Assembly (NCBI GenBank): GCA_035296625.1
Contig: DATHAO010000069.1
Location: 1-64,000 of the forward strand
Source of the DNA: DATCLS01 sp035296625
Lineage (GTDB): Bacteria; Actinomycetota; Acidimicrobiia; Acidimicrobiales; VFJN01
Reading direction: 5' to 3'
DNA: 64,000 nucleotides
Shown here: one piece after another, positions 1 to 8,281 of the stretch
Numbering within the stretch: position 1 is the first letter of the stretch
Layout of the letters: every line of letters begins with the position of its first letter
Made by a program: the position numbers and the translations under genes
The notes under the pieces: model-generated
The model's input: only the letters and a program-made list of their open reading frames with translations
Database searches by the model: none
Told to the model about the DNA's origin: nothing

Positions 1-1184
1 TAGTTGCCGTCCGGGCCGGCAGCGCTGGAGGCAACCGTGGCGATGATCTCGAACGCAGGCACGACCGGCTCGTCGACCAGGTCTTGGTAATCCGCCGCCA
101 GACGCTGGGCGCGGGCGATGGCCTCGCCCAGCGGTTGCTCACCGAGCACGCCGAGCGCGGGGGTCCCCGGGTGGCCGTAGAGCGCGGTCATCCGCCGGCC
201 GGGGAACAGGAGCTGACCACCGCCCGGAAGCTGGACGCCGGTGGCTGCGACATCGAGCCGCTGCCGCAGGCGCTCCGTGGGCCCGAACCGGCTCCCCAGC
301 GCCACGACGCTCTCCGGCCGGTCGTCGGCCATGGCGTCGATGACGGCGGCGTCGGCTCGGGGGTCGTCCCCGGTCATGACGATCACCTCGGCCCCGCTGG
401 CTCGCGCCGTCGCGGCGGCCGCGAGGTCCGAGGGGGCGCGGCCCACCAGCACCAGCACGGAGTCGAGGGGGCCGGCGGCGGCCACCGCCGGCAGGTCGCC
501 CGAGGTGCCTCCGTCGGGCGCAGAGGCCGTGCCGGCCGCAGGGGCGGCGGACTCGGCGTCGATCGTCAGCAGCGGGGGCCGGTCGCGGCCGAGCGCGGCA
601 GCGGCCTCAGTAAGGCCGTCGGGTCCGACCGCTTCGGGCGACCCCAGGTCTCGGCCGGTGAGCGCCGAGAGCTCTCCCGGGGCGGTCGGCGCCGGGACGA
701 CGGTCGGAAACGCGGACCCCTCGCCGGTGCGGGCCTGCGCCCAGCCGATCGCCGGATCGCCGAAGGCGAGCACGGCGTCGGGGTCGAGTCGTGCCAGCTC
801 ATCACTGACTACGGCCGCGGAGCTGGCGCCGGCCTCGTCGGCGGCCGGGAGCAGCAGCGGCAGGCCCGTGGCGACGGCCACAGATGCTGCCCGGGCCTGA
901 GCCGCGAGGTCGCCCTCGGCGGCGAGAAGGACGATGGGAGCGCGCTCGAAGAGCGTGGCGCTGGCGGCGACCGCCAAGCCGCTCGGCCCCTCCCCGGCGA
1001 CGACGGTCGTGCCCACCGTCGGCGCGGTGACGCGCGGGCGTAGCGGTGACGTCTCGCCGTCGGGCTCCGACTGCCCGGACTGGTGATCGGCGGAGCAACC
1101 GTTCATCCACGCCGAGACGACCAGGAGGGCGACACCGAATCGCAGCGCCGCCGTAGGCCGTCTGGAAGTCGCCGAGCCCAGCAC
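1..1184 (-). CDS. Secreted lipoprotein of unknown function, 3' end outside window
   Basis: The reading frame runs from a GTG at 1184 to the left edge, so the C-terminus is missing. The N-terminus is a lipoprotein-type signal: arginine-containing start, hydrophobic stretch FGVALLVVSAW, then the lipobox-like MNGC near residue 27. The mature part alternates hydrophobic strands (VVAGEG, APIVLLAA, LPLLLPA, DAVLAFG, VIVMTGDDP, SVVALG), a Rossmann-like or cell-wall-binding-repeat-like pattern, and then reaches the segment YGHPGTPALGVLGEQ and VVPAFEIIATVASS. I recall similar YGHPGTP...EIIATVAS segments in uncharacterised actinobacterial surface proteins, but know no established function. An in-frame stop at 1221-1223 limits the start to 1184-1220; GTG 1184 follows GGAG at short distance. 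Confidence 0.7.
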   Translation of the reverse strand, partial: MLGSATSRRPTAALRFGVALLVVSAWMNGCSADHQSGQSEPDGETSPLRPRVTAPTVGTTVVAGEGPSGLAVAASATLFERAPIVLLAAEGDLAAQARAASVAVATGLPLLLPAADEAGASSAAVVSDELARLDPDAVLAFGDPAIGWAQARTGEGSAFPTVVPAPTAPGELSALTGRDLGSPEAVGPDGLTEAAAALGRDRPPLLTIDAESAAPAAGTASAPDGGTSGDLPAVAAAGPLDSVLVLVGRAPSDLAAAATARASGAEVIVMTGDDPRADAAVIDAMADDRPESVVALGSRFGPTERLRQRLDVAATGVQLPGGGQLLFPGRRMTALYGHPGTPALGVLGEQPLGEAIARAQRLAADYQDLVDEPVVPAFEIIATVASSAAGPDGN

Positions 1185-1290
1185 CGCTCCAGTATGAACG
1201 GGGTAGCCGCTCGGCGTCGGTCACATTGGGGCCTTCGGACCTCCGGGTGCCGACCGAGCATTGCGGAACGCCCACCCACGGTTGGAGGCT

Positions 1291-1470
1291 TCAGGCAGCG
1301 AGCAGGCGATCGAAGAACGCGTCGGCGTCCTCGATCGACTGCCGCGGCTCATCCACGAACCTGGTCTGGATCGCGCTCCAGCGATCCCATCCACTGGTTG
1401 CCGCCATCGAGAAACGGCAATTCGTCCTCGGCGATCAGAGACCGACGTCCCTCGGCTCGTGCTCAGCCAT
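1291..1470 (-). pseudogene. Decayed small gene related to the 3' part of the upstream membrane protein
   Basis: An ATG at 1470 overlaps the TGA of the upstream gene (TGATG), the usual layout for a translationally coupled operon partner. Frame 0 reads MAEHEPRDVGL and stops; a neighbouring frame then reads IAEDELPFLDGG; frame 0 resumes with RWSAIQTRFVDEP and ends DADAFFDRLLAA before TGA at 1291. The last part closely resembles RWDQVQAQFVDEP...DAQTLLEEVM in the gene at 1470-2096. I read this as a small gene of the same domain family broken by two compensating shifts; a 38-residue product from ATG 1407 remains open. Confidence 0.55.
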
Positions 1471-2096
1471 CACGGAATCCTCCGATCCCGCTCCCGCTCC
1501 AGCTCCTCGTCGTCTGAGCCGTCGGTGTCGGGACGCGGGCTCGTGTCCGCGGTGTCCAGCAGGTCGGCGAACAGGGCGCGGTAGTGCACCAGCGCTTGGC
1601 GCCGCTCCTCGGTGGTAGCGGCCGCGTCGCTGGACTCGCCACTCTCATGGTGGAGGCGGTTGGCGACGCGGTAATGCTCGACGACGTCGGGATGGTCGAC
1701 CGAGAGCAGGTCGACCCGTTCCTCAAACTCGTTACCGACCGGGTAGCCGCGTTCCGCCATGACCTCCTCCAGCAGCGTCTGTGCGTCCTGGACCGCCGTT
1801 CCCGGTTCATCGACGAACTGGGCCTGCACCTGGTCCCATCTGCGCGCGTACGTCTCGTGCGCCGCGGGGCTCAGCGGCCTCAGCTCGAACTCCTCCCGGC
1901 GGGCGATCCGGTCTCCGAGAACCGATTCAGCCTGCTTGCGGTCGCCGCTCGTCCGTTCGATCGTCCGGTCGTACTCGGGACCGAACCGCTGCCTGAGGCG
2001 TCGGCTCTGCAGGTTGCGGTTCAGGGCCCACGCGGCCAACGCAGCGATCAGAACGACGGCGACGATGACGAGAATCCAGACAACGGTGTCGTCCAT
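1470..2096 (-). CDS. Conserved single-pass membrane protein of unknown function
   Basis: The protein is about 208 residues. A single N-terminal membrane helix (VVWILVIVAVVLIAALAAW, residues 5-23) is followed by a charged cytoplasmic part with RQRFGPEYDRTIE, an arginine/glutamate-rich helical stretch, and the C-terminal module RWDQVQAQFVDEP...SVDHPDVVEHYR and LVHYRALFADLLD. Proteins with this order of motifs are common in bacteria but have no assigned function; I infer a membrane-anchored helical protein. The ATG at 2096 is preceded by GAAAGG with eight bases between, so I prefer it over the GTG at 2105, which lies within the ribosome-binding site. The decayed gene directly downstream carries the same FVDEP module. 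Confidence 0.75.
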   Translation of the reverse strand: MDDTVVWILVIVAVVLIAALAAWALNRNLQSRRLRQRFGPEYDRTIERTSGDRKQAESVLGDRIARREEFELRPLSPAAHETYARRWDQVQAQFVDEPGTAVQDAQTLLEEVMAERGYPVGNEFEERVDLLSVDHPDVVEHYRVANRLHHESGESSDAAATTEERRQALVHYRALFADLLDTADTSPRPDTDGSDDEELERERDRRIP

Positions 2097-2524
2097 CTCG
2101 ACCACCTTTCAACGTCATTAGGGGGCGTCTCCACCCCGTCGCTCTCTCTAGCCCGGCAGAAGCGGCGCAAACGCAAACTCGGTCCGCGGCCCTGCCGGCC
2201 TCCGCCGGGCTACGAGCGGCACGTCGTCGCCGTGGCGGTGCCTCGGCGGCCCCGCCGGCGGCCCGGACTGCGGCCCCAACGGCCGCCGGATCCGCCGACT
2301 CGGCGCCTCATCGGCCAGGCTCTGGCGTGCCGATCTCGACGTCCATGACGGGGCCGTTCCCCAACGAGTCGCGGCTGTCGGGCAGGATTGGCCGTTGACC
2401 AACCCGCCGACGGGTGCCCGATGACCGAGCCGCTGATGACCGACCGCGTCTTCAACAGGAGCGCCGCCGCCTCCTTCGGCAACGTCCCGGAACCGCCCCG
2501 CCGCGCGATCTGAGAGGGCACGTG
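2097..2524. other. Gene-free stretch
   Basis: No reading frame here has family-like motifs or a convincing start. The first 30 bases hold the ribosome-binding site of the minus-strand gene, and the last 20 hold GAGAGGG, the ribosome-binding site of the oxidoreductase at 2525. I see no RNA gene or repeat. Confidence 0.4.
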
Positions 2525-3547
2525 ATGTCGACAAGCGTGCAGCGGAGCGACAACGAGGGCGTTGTCCTCCGGCGACGACCGATCGGCCTGCTGCGCCACG
2601 AGGACGTCGAGATCGTCCCGCTCCCGCTCCCGGAACCTCCGCCAGGCGGGTTCGTGCTGCGGACGGACCGGATCGGGATCGACGCCACCGTGCGAAGTTG
2701 GCTGCAGGCCGGCGAGGGGTACTTCCCGGCTGTCGAGATCGGCGAGGTCGTCCGCAGCTCCGGCATCGGACGCGTCGTCGCCACGGACTCCCCGAACTTC
2801 CGGGAAGGCGATGTCGTCACCGCCTTGACCGGCTGGCAGCGCTACGTCGCGCTGAACGACGACATCCTCTCGACCAACGTCGGTCGACCCGAGACGGTCG
2901 ATCAGCCAGCGCACATGGCCGTGTACGGCTCGGCGGGGATGACCGCGTACATCGGCATGCTCGAGGTCGGACAGGCCAAGCGCGGCGACCGGGTCCTCGT
3001 GAGCGCTGCGGCGGGGGCCACGGGCAGCATCGCCGCCCAGCTGGCCAAGCTGCAGGGCGCCACCGTCATCGGCCTCGCCAGCAGCGACAAGAAGTGCCAG
3101 TGGCTCGTCGACGAGCTCGGCCTCGACGACGCCGTCAACTACCGAACGGGCGACGTTCCGGCGAGCCTCAAGCGTCATTTCCCGAAGGGCATCGACGTCT
3201 ACTTCGACAATGTCGGCGGCCCGCTCCTCGACCTGGCCCTCGCCCGAATCGCCAACAGCGGCAGAGTCGTGCTCTGCGGCGCCATCAGCTCGTACAACGA
3301 CCAACACCGACCTCCCGGACCGTCCAACTACCTCAACCTCATCCACCGGCAGGCGTCGATGCAGGGCTTCCTCACGCTCAACCACTGGGATCGCTTCGGG
3401 GACATTCAACCGATCCTCGAGGATCTGGTGACCTCCGGCGCCCTCAAGTTCCGGATCGAGGTCTTCGAAGGCCTCGAGTCCGCCGTCGACGCATTGAACG
3501 CGATGTTCACCGGCCGCAACATCGGCAAGATCGTCATCGAACTCTGA
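2525..3547 (+). CDS. NADP-dependent medium-chain oxidoreductase (CurA/prostaglandin reductase type)
   Basis: The 340-residue protein matches the zinc-free medium-chain dehydrogenase/reductase family that reduces alpha,beta-unsaturated ketones with NADPH (curcumin reductase CurA, leukotriene B4 12-hydroxydehydrogenase, zinc-independent quinone-type enzymes). Visible marks are the N-terminal GroES-like part with GGFVLRTDRIGIDATVRSW, the GMTAYIGMLEVG helix, the nucleotide-binding loop VSAAAGATGS near residue 160, and the family signature KGIDVYFDNVGG near residue 220, then LCGAISSYN. The ATG at 2525 lies behind GAGAGGG; the frame is open further upstream, but that part shows no homology. It stands alone. 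The substrate cannot be deduced. Confidence 0.88.
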   Translation: MSTSVQRSDNEGVVLRRRPIGLLRHEDVEIVPLPLPEPPPGGFVLRTDRIGIDATVRSWLQAGEGYFPAVEIGEVVRSSGIGRVVATDSPNFREGDVVTALTGWQRYVALNDDILSTNVGRPETVDQPAHMAVYGSAGMTAYIGMLEVGQAKRGDRVLVSAAAGATGSIAAQLAKLQGATVIGLASSDKKCQWLVDELGLDDAVNYRTGDVPASLKRHFPKGIDVYFDNVGGPLLDLALARIANSGRVVLCGAISSYNDQHRPPGPSNYLNLIHRQASMQGFLTLNHWDRFGDIQPILEDLVTSGALKFRIEVFEGLESAVDALNAMFTGRNIGKIVIEL

Positions 3548-3779
3548 GACAGGGCGACGAGCATCAATGCTTCGCACATCGCCATCCAGGGCGACCCAGA
3601 TGGCGCGGTGCCGCCGGCCATCGGAGGCTCCACGGTGAGCGCCCTGGACCTCGAGCACCAGCTTCGAGTGCGGCGGTCGCCCGCGGCGCTGGGGCGGCTC
3701 GACGACGGGTTCAGGGCGGCGGCGGTGTCCCTACGGTGGGGGAGCCGCAGGGACACGTCGCCGTGGCGGCCGAGCGCCC

Positions 3780-5090
3780 TTAGGAGCAGGTGTTCGCGCC
3801 GCGGTCGCCGTCGGAGCGGGGGAACGCTCCGGTTTCGGCGTCCGGTGAGGTGCAGCCCGGTGCCGGGGACTGGACCGTCGAGTCCTCGGGCACGAGCGTC
3901 TGCTCCGCCATCGAGGCGACGCCGCCGGACGTGGCTCCAGCGTCAGCCGGGGTGGCCATCGTGCCGGCATCAGCGGGCGCCGGGGGCAGCGCAGCGGTGT
4001 CGGTGGCGCCGGCGTCCGTGCCTCCCGTGAAGCCCGGGACGGGGCCGGGCGCGGGCGCCGACGGCGAGGGAGCGGTGGCGGGCACCCCTGAAATCGGGGC
4101 CGGGGCCTCCGACGCCGGCACCGCGGCAGTCGGCTGCTCGGCACCGGCCTTGGCCGACGGGTCGGGGTCCCGACCGACCGTTCGCCACTGGATCAGGCCG
4201 ATGGCGACTAGCGCAACCCCGAGCGCGAGACCAACGCGCACTGCGGGCGTCACGGCCCGGGTCCCGCGCCCGGAAGGGCTGTGACGGGGGGATCGGCCCG
4301 GCGGCGCAGCCGGGAGCGGACCGGGGCCGTGGCATCGCAGCTCGATCTCGGGGAAGGACCGGGCGCGGCCGGGGGCGGCCTCGATGGTCGTGACCGCACG
4401 CCGACCGGGTGCCACGACGGTGGTCCCCGCCGTACGGCCGTCCAAGGCGACCTGCCGAGTGGACGGGGCGTCGATCGTCGTGACCGCACGCCAATCGGGT
4501 GCCACGACGATCGTCCCGGCCGTACGGCGGTCAGAGGCGAGGTGCCGAGCGGGCCCGGTGTCGAAGCGCAACCGGCTGTTCGAGTCGGCATCGTCGTCCG
4601 GCGCCGGTGTTGCGCCGGCGCCGGCGCCGTGGAGAGCAGAAGTGGGGCCGCCGCGCCGCCGGCCTCGGCCGCGGACCGAAACCGCGTCACGCTCCCTGTC
4701 GATGTCGATGCCGATGGCCGCGCTGGTCGGCGGGCCGAGCGCATCGAGCAGGTGAGCCGCCGTCCGGTCCGGGGCCCACCACACCACGTCCGGGACCGCG
4801 GTCGCTCCTGACTCCGAGGATCGAGGGCGGCGGCCGAACGAGCGCGACCGGGATGCCGCGTCCGCACCGGCCTCGGGAGGAGACGGTGGGTCGACCAGCA
4901 GGACCGCGGCCTGGCGGTCGCGGGGCGGACTGCTGTGCTCGGCTGCCGAGCCCCGCCAACTCGCCCGGCCGTCCCGGCGCGCGACCGCACCGGGGTACCA
5001 ACGTCCGTCCTTCGCCTGCCACCAGTCGGAGGGCGGGGTTCCGTATCGCCACCCGCCGCTCCACGCGCGCCAGTTCCGCCCGTCGCCCAT
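3780..5090 (-). CDS. DUF2510-like membrane protein with long low-complexity regions
   Basis: About 436 residues. The N-terminus carries PPSDWWQAKDGRWYPGAV, which matches the short tryptophan-rich DUF2510 motif found at the front of many actinobacterial membrane proteins. A long alanine/arginine/proline-rich segment follows, containing two tandem 30-residue units (DNA 4381-4560). One predicted membrane helix (VGLALGVALVAIGLIQW, about residue 280) separates it from an alanine/proline/glycine-rich tail that probably lies outside the cell and ends with cysteine. No catalytic motif is visible. The ribosome-binding site before the ATG at 5090 is weak (GGCGGG), so the start is uncertain. Function unknown. 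Confidence 0.6.
   Translation of the reverse strand: MGDGRNWRAWSGGWRYGTPPSDWWQAKDGRWYPGAVARRDGRASWRGSAAEHSSPPRDRQAAVLLVDPPSPPEAGADAASRSRSFGRRPRSSESGATAVPDVVWWAPDRTAAHLLDALGPPTSAAIGIDIDRERDAVSVRGRGRRRGGPTSALHGAGAGATPAPDDDADSNSRLRFDTGPARHLASDRRTAGTIVVAPDWRAVTTIDAPSTRQVALDGRTAGTTVVAPGRRAVTTIEAAPGRARSFPEIELRCHGPGPLPAAPPGRSPRHSPSGRGTRAVTPAVRVGLALGVALVAIGLIQWRTVGRDPDPSAKAGAEQPTAAVPASEAPAPISGVPATAPSPSAPAPGPVPGFTGGTDAGATDTAALPPAPADAGTMATPADAGATSGGVASMAEQTLVPEDSTVQSPAPGCTSPDAETGAFPRSDGDRGANTCS
4381..4560. repeat. Two tandem 90-bp units inside a coding region
   Basis: Units 4381-4470 and 4471-4560 begin TCGATGGTCGTGACCGCACG and TCGATCGTCGTGACCGCACG and stay similar throughout. On the minus strand each encodes 30 residues of the type GRTAGTTVVAPGRRAVTTIEA. 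The period is a multiple of three, so the frame is kept. Confidence 0.8.
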
Positions 5091-5313
5091 GTCGCCCGCC
5101 TGTCCGTCCGTGCTCGGCGCCGAAGCGCCGTCCCACCGCCGATCGAGCTTCCGTCCGCTCGTCGGCGACCACCCAGCCAGCTAGGTGCACCGCCGAGAGT
5201 AGTACTCAATTGCGAGGAACGCCACGACTCACGTCGGCGACCATGAGGGGGGCGCCGGTCCCTGCGTCCCGCCGCGCGACCGATCGCCGTCGCCGCTGGA
5301 CGCCTCGGATTCC

Positions 5314-6171
5314 TCACGGCGACGACGGGAACATCTCATCGTGGAGGGCGCGAGCCGTTGCGGGTATGCGACCGGCGAGCCGGTCCCACAGGGGCGGGCA
5401 CGTGAGACGGAGCGACCACCGGTCGTCGCTGGAGCCGCCGGCAAGACCGAAGGCACGCAGGCGGCTGAGCGCCCGGACGAGCGCCGGGGCGCCCACACCG
5501 TGCAGGTGGGCCAGCTCGTCGGACGCGAGGACCTTCGGCTCGCCGTCGGTGAGCATCGCCACCACCGTTCCCCACACCAGCCAGGCCGTCGGCCCGATCA
5601 CCGGGAGCCAGACCGCCCGGCTGTAGGCGCCGGCGACGTCAAGGACGCCTCCCGTGGCGTGCTCGCCGGCACCCGGACCCGGGCCCGAAGCGGTCGAGAC
5701 GCCCGAGGACGACCCCGGCGGACTCGTCGGGCGCGCCACGCCGGGCGCTGACTCGGTGCTGCTGGATCCGCCGAGTACGGCCGCGCCCGGCCCGCCCTGT
5801 CCTGTGACGTCACCGATCGCCGGATCGGCGGACGACGGACCTGCCGACGGAGCGCCCGTGGACTCCGCTCCGGCCGGGTCGTCGGGCCCCGGCGACGCCA
5901 CACCAGCCGGCTCGGGACGACCCACGAGCCACGGCTCGAACGTTGCCGTGGGCGGCATGCGCCCCGGCGTGGCCGACCAGCGCTCGACCGACGGTGCCAG
6001 GCGGGGCACGGCCTCGAGCACGCGCCCGAGGTCACGGTGCAGGTCGCGTGCGTCGTCCAGCGCCACCGCCCACGTGGGCAACGGGGGCCACTCGAGCAGC
6101 ACCTCGACCTGCCGGTCACGCCGCCGGCCCCGGCCGGCCGTGATCTCGATGGTCACGTTGATGGCGCTCAC
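5314..6171 (-). CDS. Winged-helix-like protein with a long disordered linker, function unknown
   Basis: The 285-residue protein has three parts. Residues 1-85 are a folded N-terminal region with VTIEITAGRGRRRDR and LLEWPPLPTWAVALDDARDL. Residues 85-175 are a glycine/serine/proline/alanine-rich linker. The C-terminal 110 residues (GPTAWLVWGTVVAML, SDELAHLHGVGAPALVRALSRL, RAFGLAGGSSDDRWSLRL) read like a winged helix-turn-helix with a recognition helix and a beta wing. DNA binding is therefore an inference. The GTG at 6171 is preceded by GGAGGA with seven bases between, a strong ribosome-binding site; the frame upstream has no family features. It may form an operon with the DUF2510-like gene 223 bases downstream. 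Confidence 0.65.
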   Translation of the reverse strand: MSAINVTIEITAGRGRRRDRQVEVLLEWPPLPTWAVALDDARDLHRDLGRVLEAVPRLAPSVERWSATPGRMPPTATFEPWLVGRPEPAGVASPGPDDPAGAESTGAPSAGPSSADPAIGDVTGQGGPGAAVLGGSSSTESAPGVARPTSPPGSSSGVSTASGPGPGAGEHATGGVLDVAGAYSRAVWLPVIGPTAWLVWGTVVAMLTDGEPKVLASDELAHLHGVGAPALVRALSRLRAFGLAGGSSDDRWSLRLTCPPLWDRLAGRIPATARALHDEMFPSSP

Positions 6172-6444
6172 CGCTCGATCCTCCGGACTTTCTGGTGCAT
6201 CCCCGTGTCCCCATTCGTCGTCTGTCGTGACCGCGCCGACCGTGCGGGACCGGCACGGACCAGCCGCACCCGAGCCGAGCACGGGACGCGCGCAACCCCA
6301 CGTGGCGTCGTCTTGTCGGTCGCCCAGCCGCCACACCGACCCCGGGAGCCCGTGGATCGGTGTGGCGGCGAAAGGCGACGAGCGGCCGGCCGAACCGACA
6401 TTGCGGCGGATCGGAATGGCCGAGCGCTGACAAAGAGACTGTAG

Positions 6445-6485
6445 CCACAGGAATTCTGTGGTTGCAACAGCAACCGTGCTATGAT
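6445..6485 (+). promoter_or_regulatory. Promoter and operator-like repeats before the ABM/XRE-TPR operon
   Basis: Within an otherwise empty stretch (6172-6557) of lower GC lie two neighbouring inverted repeats, CCACA...TGTGG (6445-6449 and 6457-6461) and GTTGC...GCAAC (6461-6465 and 6470-6474), followed by a -10-like TATGAT at 6480-6485. The arrangement fits a regulated promoter for the operon that starts at 6558, perhaps controlled by its own XRE protein (inference). No clear -35 hexamer is seen. Confidence 0.5.
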
Positions 6486-6557
6486 CGCAGCCCGGTAGCC
6501 TGCCACCCGACTGCAAACATCCTGGTCAAACGCCGCAGACGGGGAGCCGAGATCGAC

Positions 6558-6875
6558 ATGACGGGCGCGTTCGGGCTGGTGGTGCGCTTCATCGTCACCG
6601 CTGGGCACGAGAGCGCCTTCGACGAGCTCGCCGCCGAGACCGTGCGCGAGATCGCCACCAACGAGCCGGGCACGCTGGTCTACGCCTGCCACCGGGTCGA
6701 GGGCGCGCCACGCCAGCGCACGTTCTACGAGCTCTACCGCGACCGAACGGCCTTCGAGGTCCACGAGTCCCAACCCCACGTTCGCCGGTTCCTGACCGAG
6801 CGCACCCCCCTGCTCGACGACGTCGTCGTCGAACGGCTCGACCTCACGGCGGCCGCAGGGATCGGCACGTCGTGA
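6558..6875 (+). CDS. Antibiotic biosynthesis monooxygenase (ABM) domain protein, putative quinol monooxygenase
   Basis: The 105-residue protein matches the dimeric ferredoxin-like ABM family (YgiN-type quinol monooxygenases and relatives): LVVRFIVTAGHESAFDEL at the first strand and helix, EPGTLVYACHRVEG in the middle, RTFYELYRDRTAFEVHESQPHVRRFL towards the end. Family members oxidise aromatic or quinol compounds without cofactor, or degrade haem; the substrate here is unknown. The ATG at 6558 follows GGGGAG. Its stop overlaps the GTG of the XRE-TPR gene by four bases, so the two are co-translated and probably linked in function. Confidence 0.8.
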   Translation: MTGAFGLVVRFIVTAGHESAFDELAAETVREIATNEPGTLVYACHRVEGAPRQRTFYELYRDRTAFEVHESQPHVRRFLTERTPLLDDVVVERLDLTAAAGIGTS

Positions 6876-8281
6876 ACACCCTCGCCGGCCTCACCTTCGG
6901 CGAGCGCGTCGCCTACATGCGCCGGCGTCGCGACATGTCCCAGCGCATGCTGGCCGCGGCCATCGACCGCTCGGAGAGCTGGGTGTCCCAGGTCGAGCGC
7001 GACGTGCTGCCGGTCGAGCGGCTGTCCGTGCTGCAGCGCCTGGCCGACGCCCTCGGCTGCAGCATGTTCGACCTCGAACCCAGCACGGCCTCGGTGCCGC
7101 GCTCCGGTCGCGAGGACGAGCGCACGCCGACGGAGGACCTCGACGGCGTCCGTGCCGTCCTCTCCGGCCACCCCGCGTTGCCAAGCGTGCTGCGTCCGGG
7201 CGGCGGGCCGGTGCCGGGCACCGACGCCGACCACGACGAGCTGGACCGGGCGATCGGCGAGGCCTGGGCCCTGGCGCACGGCGCGCAGCTGGCCGAGCTG
7301 GGCCGGGTGTTGGCCGAGGCGCTGCCGCAACTGGAGGCGGCGGTCCGCCAGGGAGCCGACGCGGCGACCGAGCGGGACCTGCACCGCCTCCGGGCCCGCG
7401 GCTACCAGGCCGCAGCCGCAGCCTTCGCCCGGTTGGACGAGCCCGATGCGGCCTGGGTGGCCGCGGATCGCGCCATCGCCGCCGCGGAGCAGGCGGGCGA
7501 TCCCCTCGGTGTGGTCGCCGGCCTGTACCGCATGGCCCACGCCTTCCTGCGCCTCGGCCGCTACGGCCAGGCTGAGCGCATCGCCACGACGGCGCTCGAC
7601 GCCCTCGACCCGCTCGTCGCCCCCGGTGTCCCGGACCGACCCGGTGGATGGGGTGCATCGCACCGGCCGGAGCCATCGGGCGACCGCGGCGCGGCGAGCG
7701 GCTCGGCGGCGAGCGGCTCGGCGGGCAGCGGTGCCGCCACGCAGGCCTCCGCCGCGGACGCGACCGGCCTCGCCGAGGCCGTCGACCCGCCGGCCGCCCT
7801 ATCGCTGGCCGGCGCGATGCATCTGGTCCGGGCCGTGATCGCCGCTCGCGAGGGTCGGCGGGGTGCGGCCCGCGACGACGTCGACGCCGCCCGCCGGCTG
7901 GCCGCCCGTCTGGGCGGCGACCGCAACGACCACGACACCGAGTTCGGCCCCACGAACGTCGAGGCGCACGCCGTGGCGGTGGCCGTCGAACTTGGCGACG
8001 CCGGCGAGGCGCTCGAGATCGCCGAGGTCCTCGACGTGTCGACCCTCTCCCCCGAGCGCCGGGCCCGCTTCCTCGTCGACCTGGCCCGGGCGCACACCCA
8101 GCGCCGGCACCTCGCGGCGGCCACCGACGCGCTCGTCGAGGCCGAGAAGGTCGCATCCGAGCAGGTCCGGGGTCACGAGCTCGTGCGTGAGACCGTGCGC
8201 GACCTACTGCAACTGGCGGGGCGCAACGCTCCCGACGAGCTGCGCGGCCTGGCGCACCGCACAGCCGCCGTGCCGCTCTAG
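6872..8281 (+). CDS. XRE-family transcriptional regulator with C-terminal TPR-like repeats
   Basis: The 469-residue protein starts with a helix-turn-helix of the XRE/lambda-repressor type: FGERVAYMRRRRDMSQRMLAAAIDRSESWVSQVERD (residues 9-44) and LQRLADALGC. The rest is alpha-helical with repeated alanine-rich helices of TPR style (AWALAHGAQLAEL, DAAWVAADRAIAAAEQAG, LGRYGQAERIATTAL, GDAGEALEIAEVLD). A serine/glycine/alanine linker sits near residue 275. This architecture is common in actinobacteria for regulators that may sense a peptide or small ligand through the helical part. It begins with GTG overlapping the ABM gene by four bases, and converges on the XRE-cupin gene with a four-base overlap. 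Confidence 0.85.
   Translation: MNTLAGLTFGERVAYMRRRRDMSQRMLAAAIDRSESWVSQVERDVLPVERLSVLQRLADALGCSMFDLEPSTASVPRSGREDERTPTEDLDGVRAVLSGHPALPSVLRPGGGPVPGTDADHDELDRAIGEAWALAHGAQLAELGRVLAEALPQLEAAVRQGADAATERDLHRLRARGYQAAAAAFARLDEPDAAWVAADRAIAAAEQAGDPLGVVAGLYRMAHAFLRLGRYGQAERIATTALDALDPLVAPGVPDRPGGWGASHRPEPSGDRGAASGSAASGSAGSGAATQASAADATGLAEAVDPPAALSLAGAMHLVRAVIAAREGRRGAARDDVDAARRLAARLGGDRNDHDTEFGPTNVEAHAVAVAVELGDAGEALEIAEVLDVSTLSPERRARFLVDLARAHTQRRHLAAATDALVEAEKVASEQVRGHELVRETVRDLLQLAGRNAPDELRGLAHRTAAVPL

Noticed and set aside
84..1043. Long open frame on the plus strand at the left edge
   Set aside because: It is rich in Gly, Arg and His and has no domain; the opposite strand has a signal peptide and a conserved segment, so this is its shadow.
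2210..3658. 482-residue open frame on the minus strand over the oxidoreductase
   Set aside because: The plus strand encodes a complete medium-chain oxidoreductase with its motifs and ribosome-binding site; the minus frame shows none.
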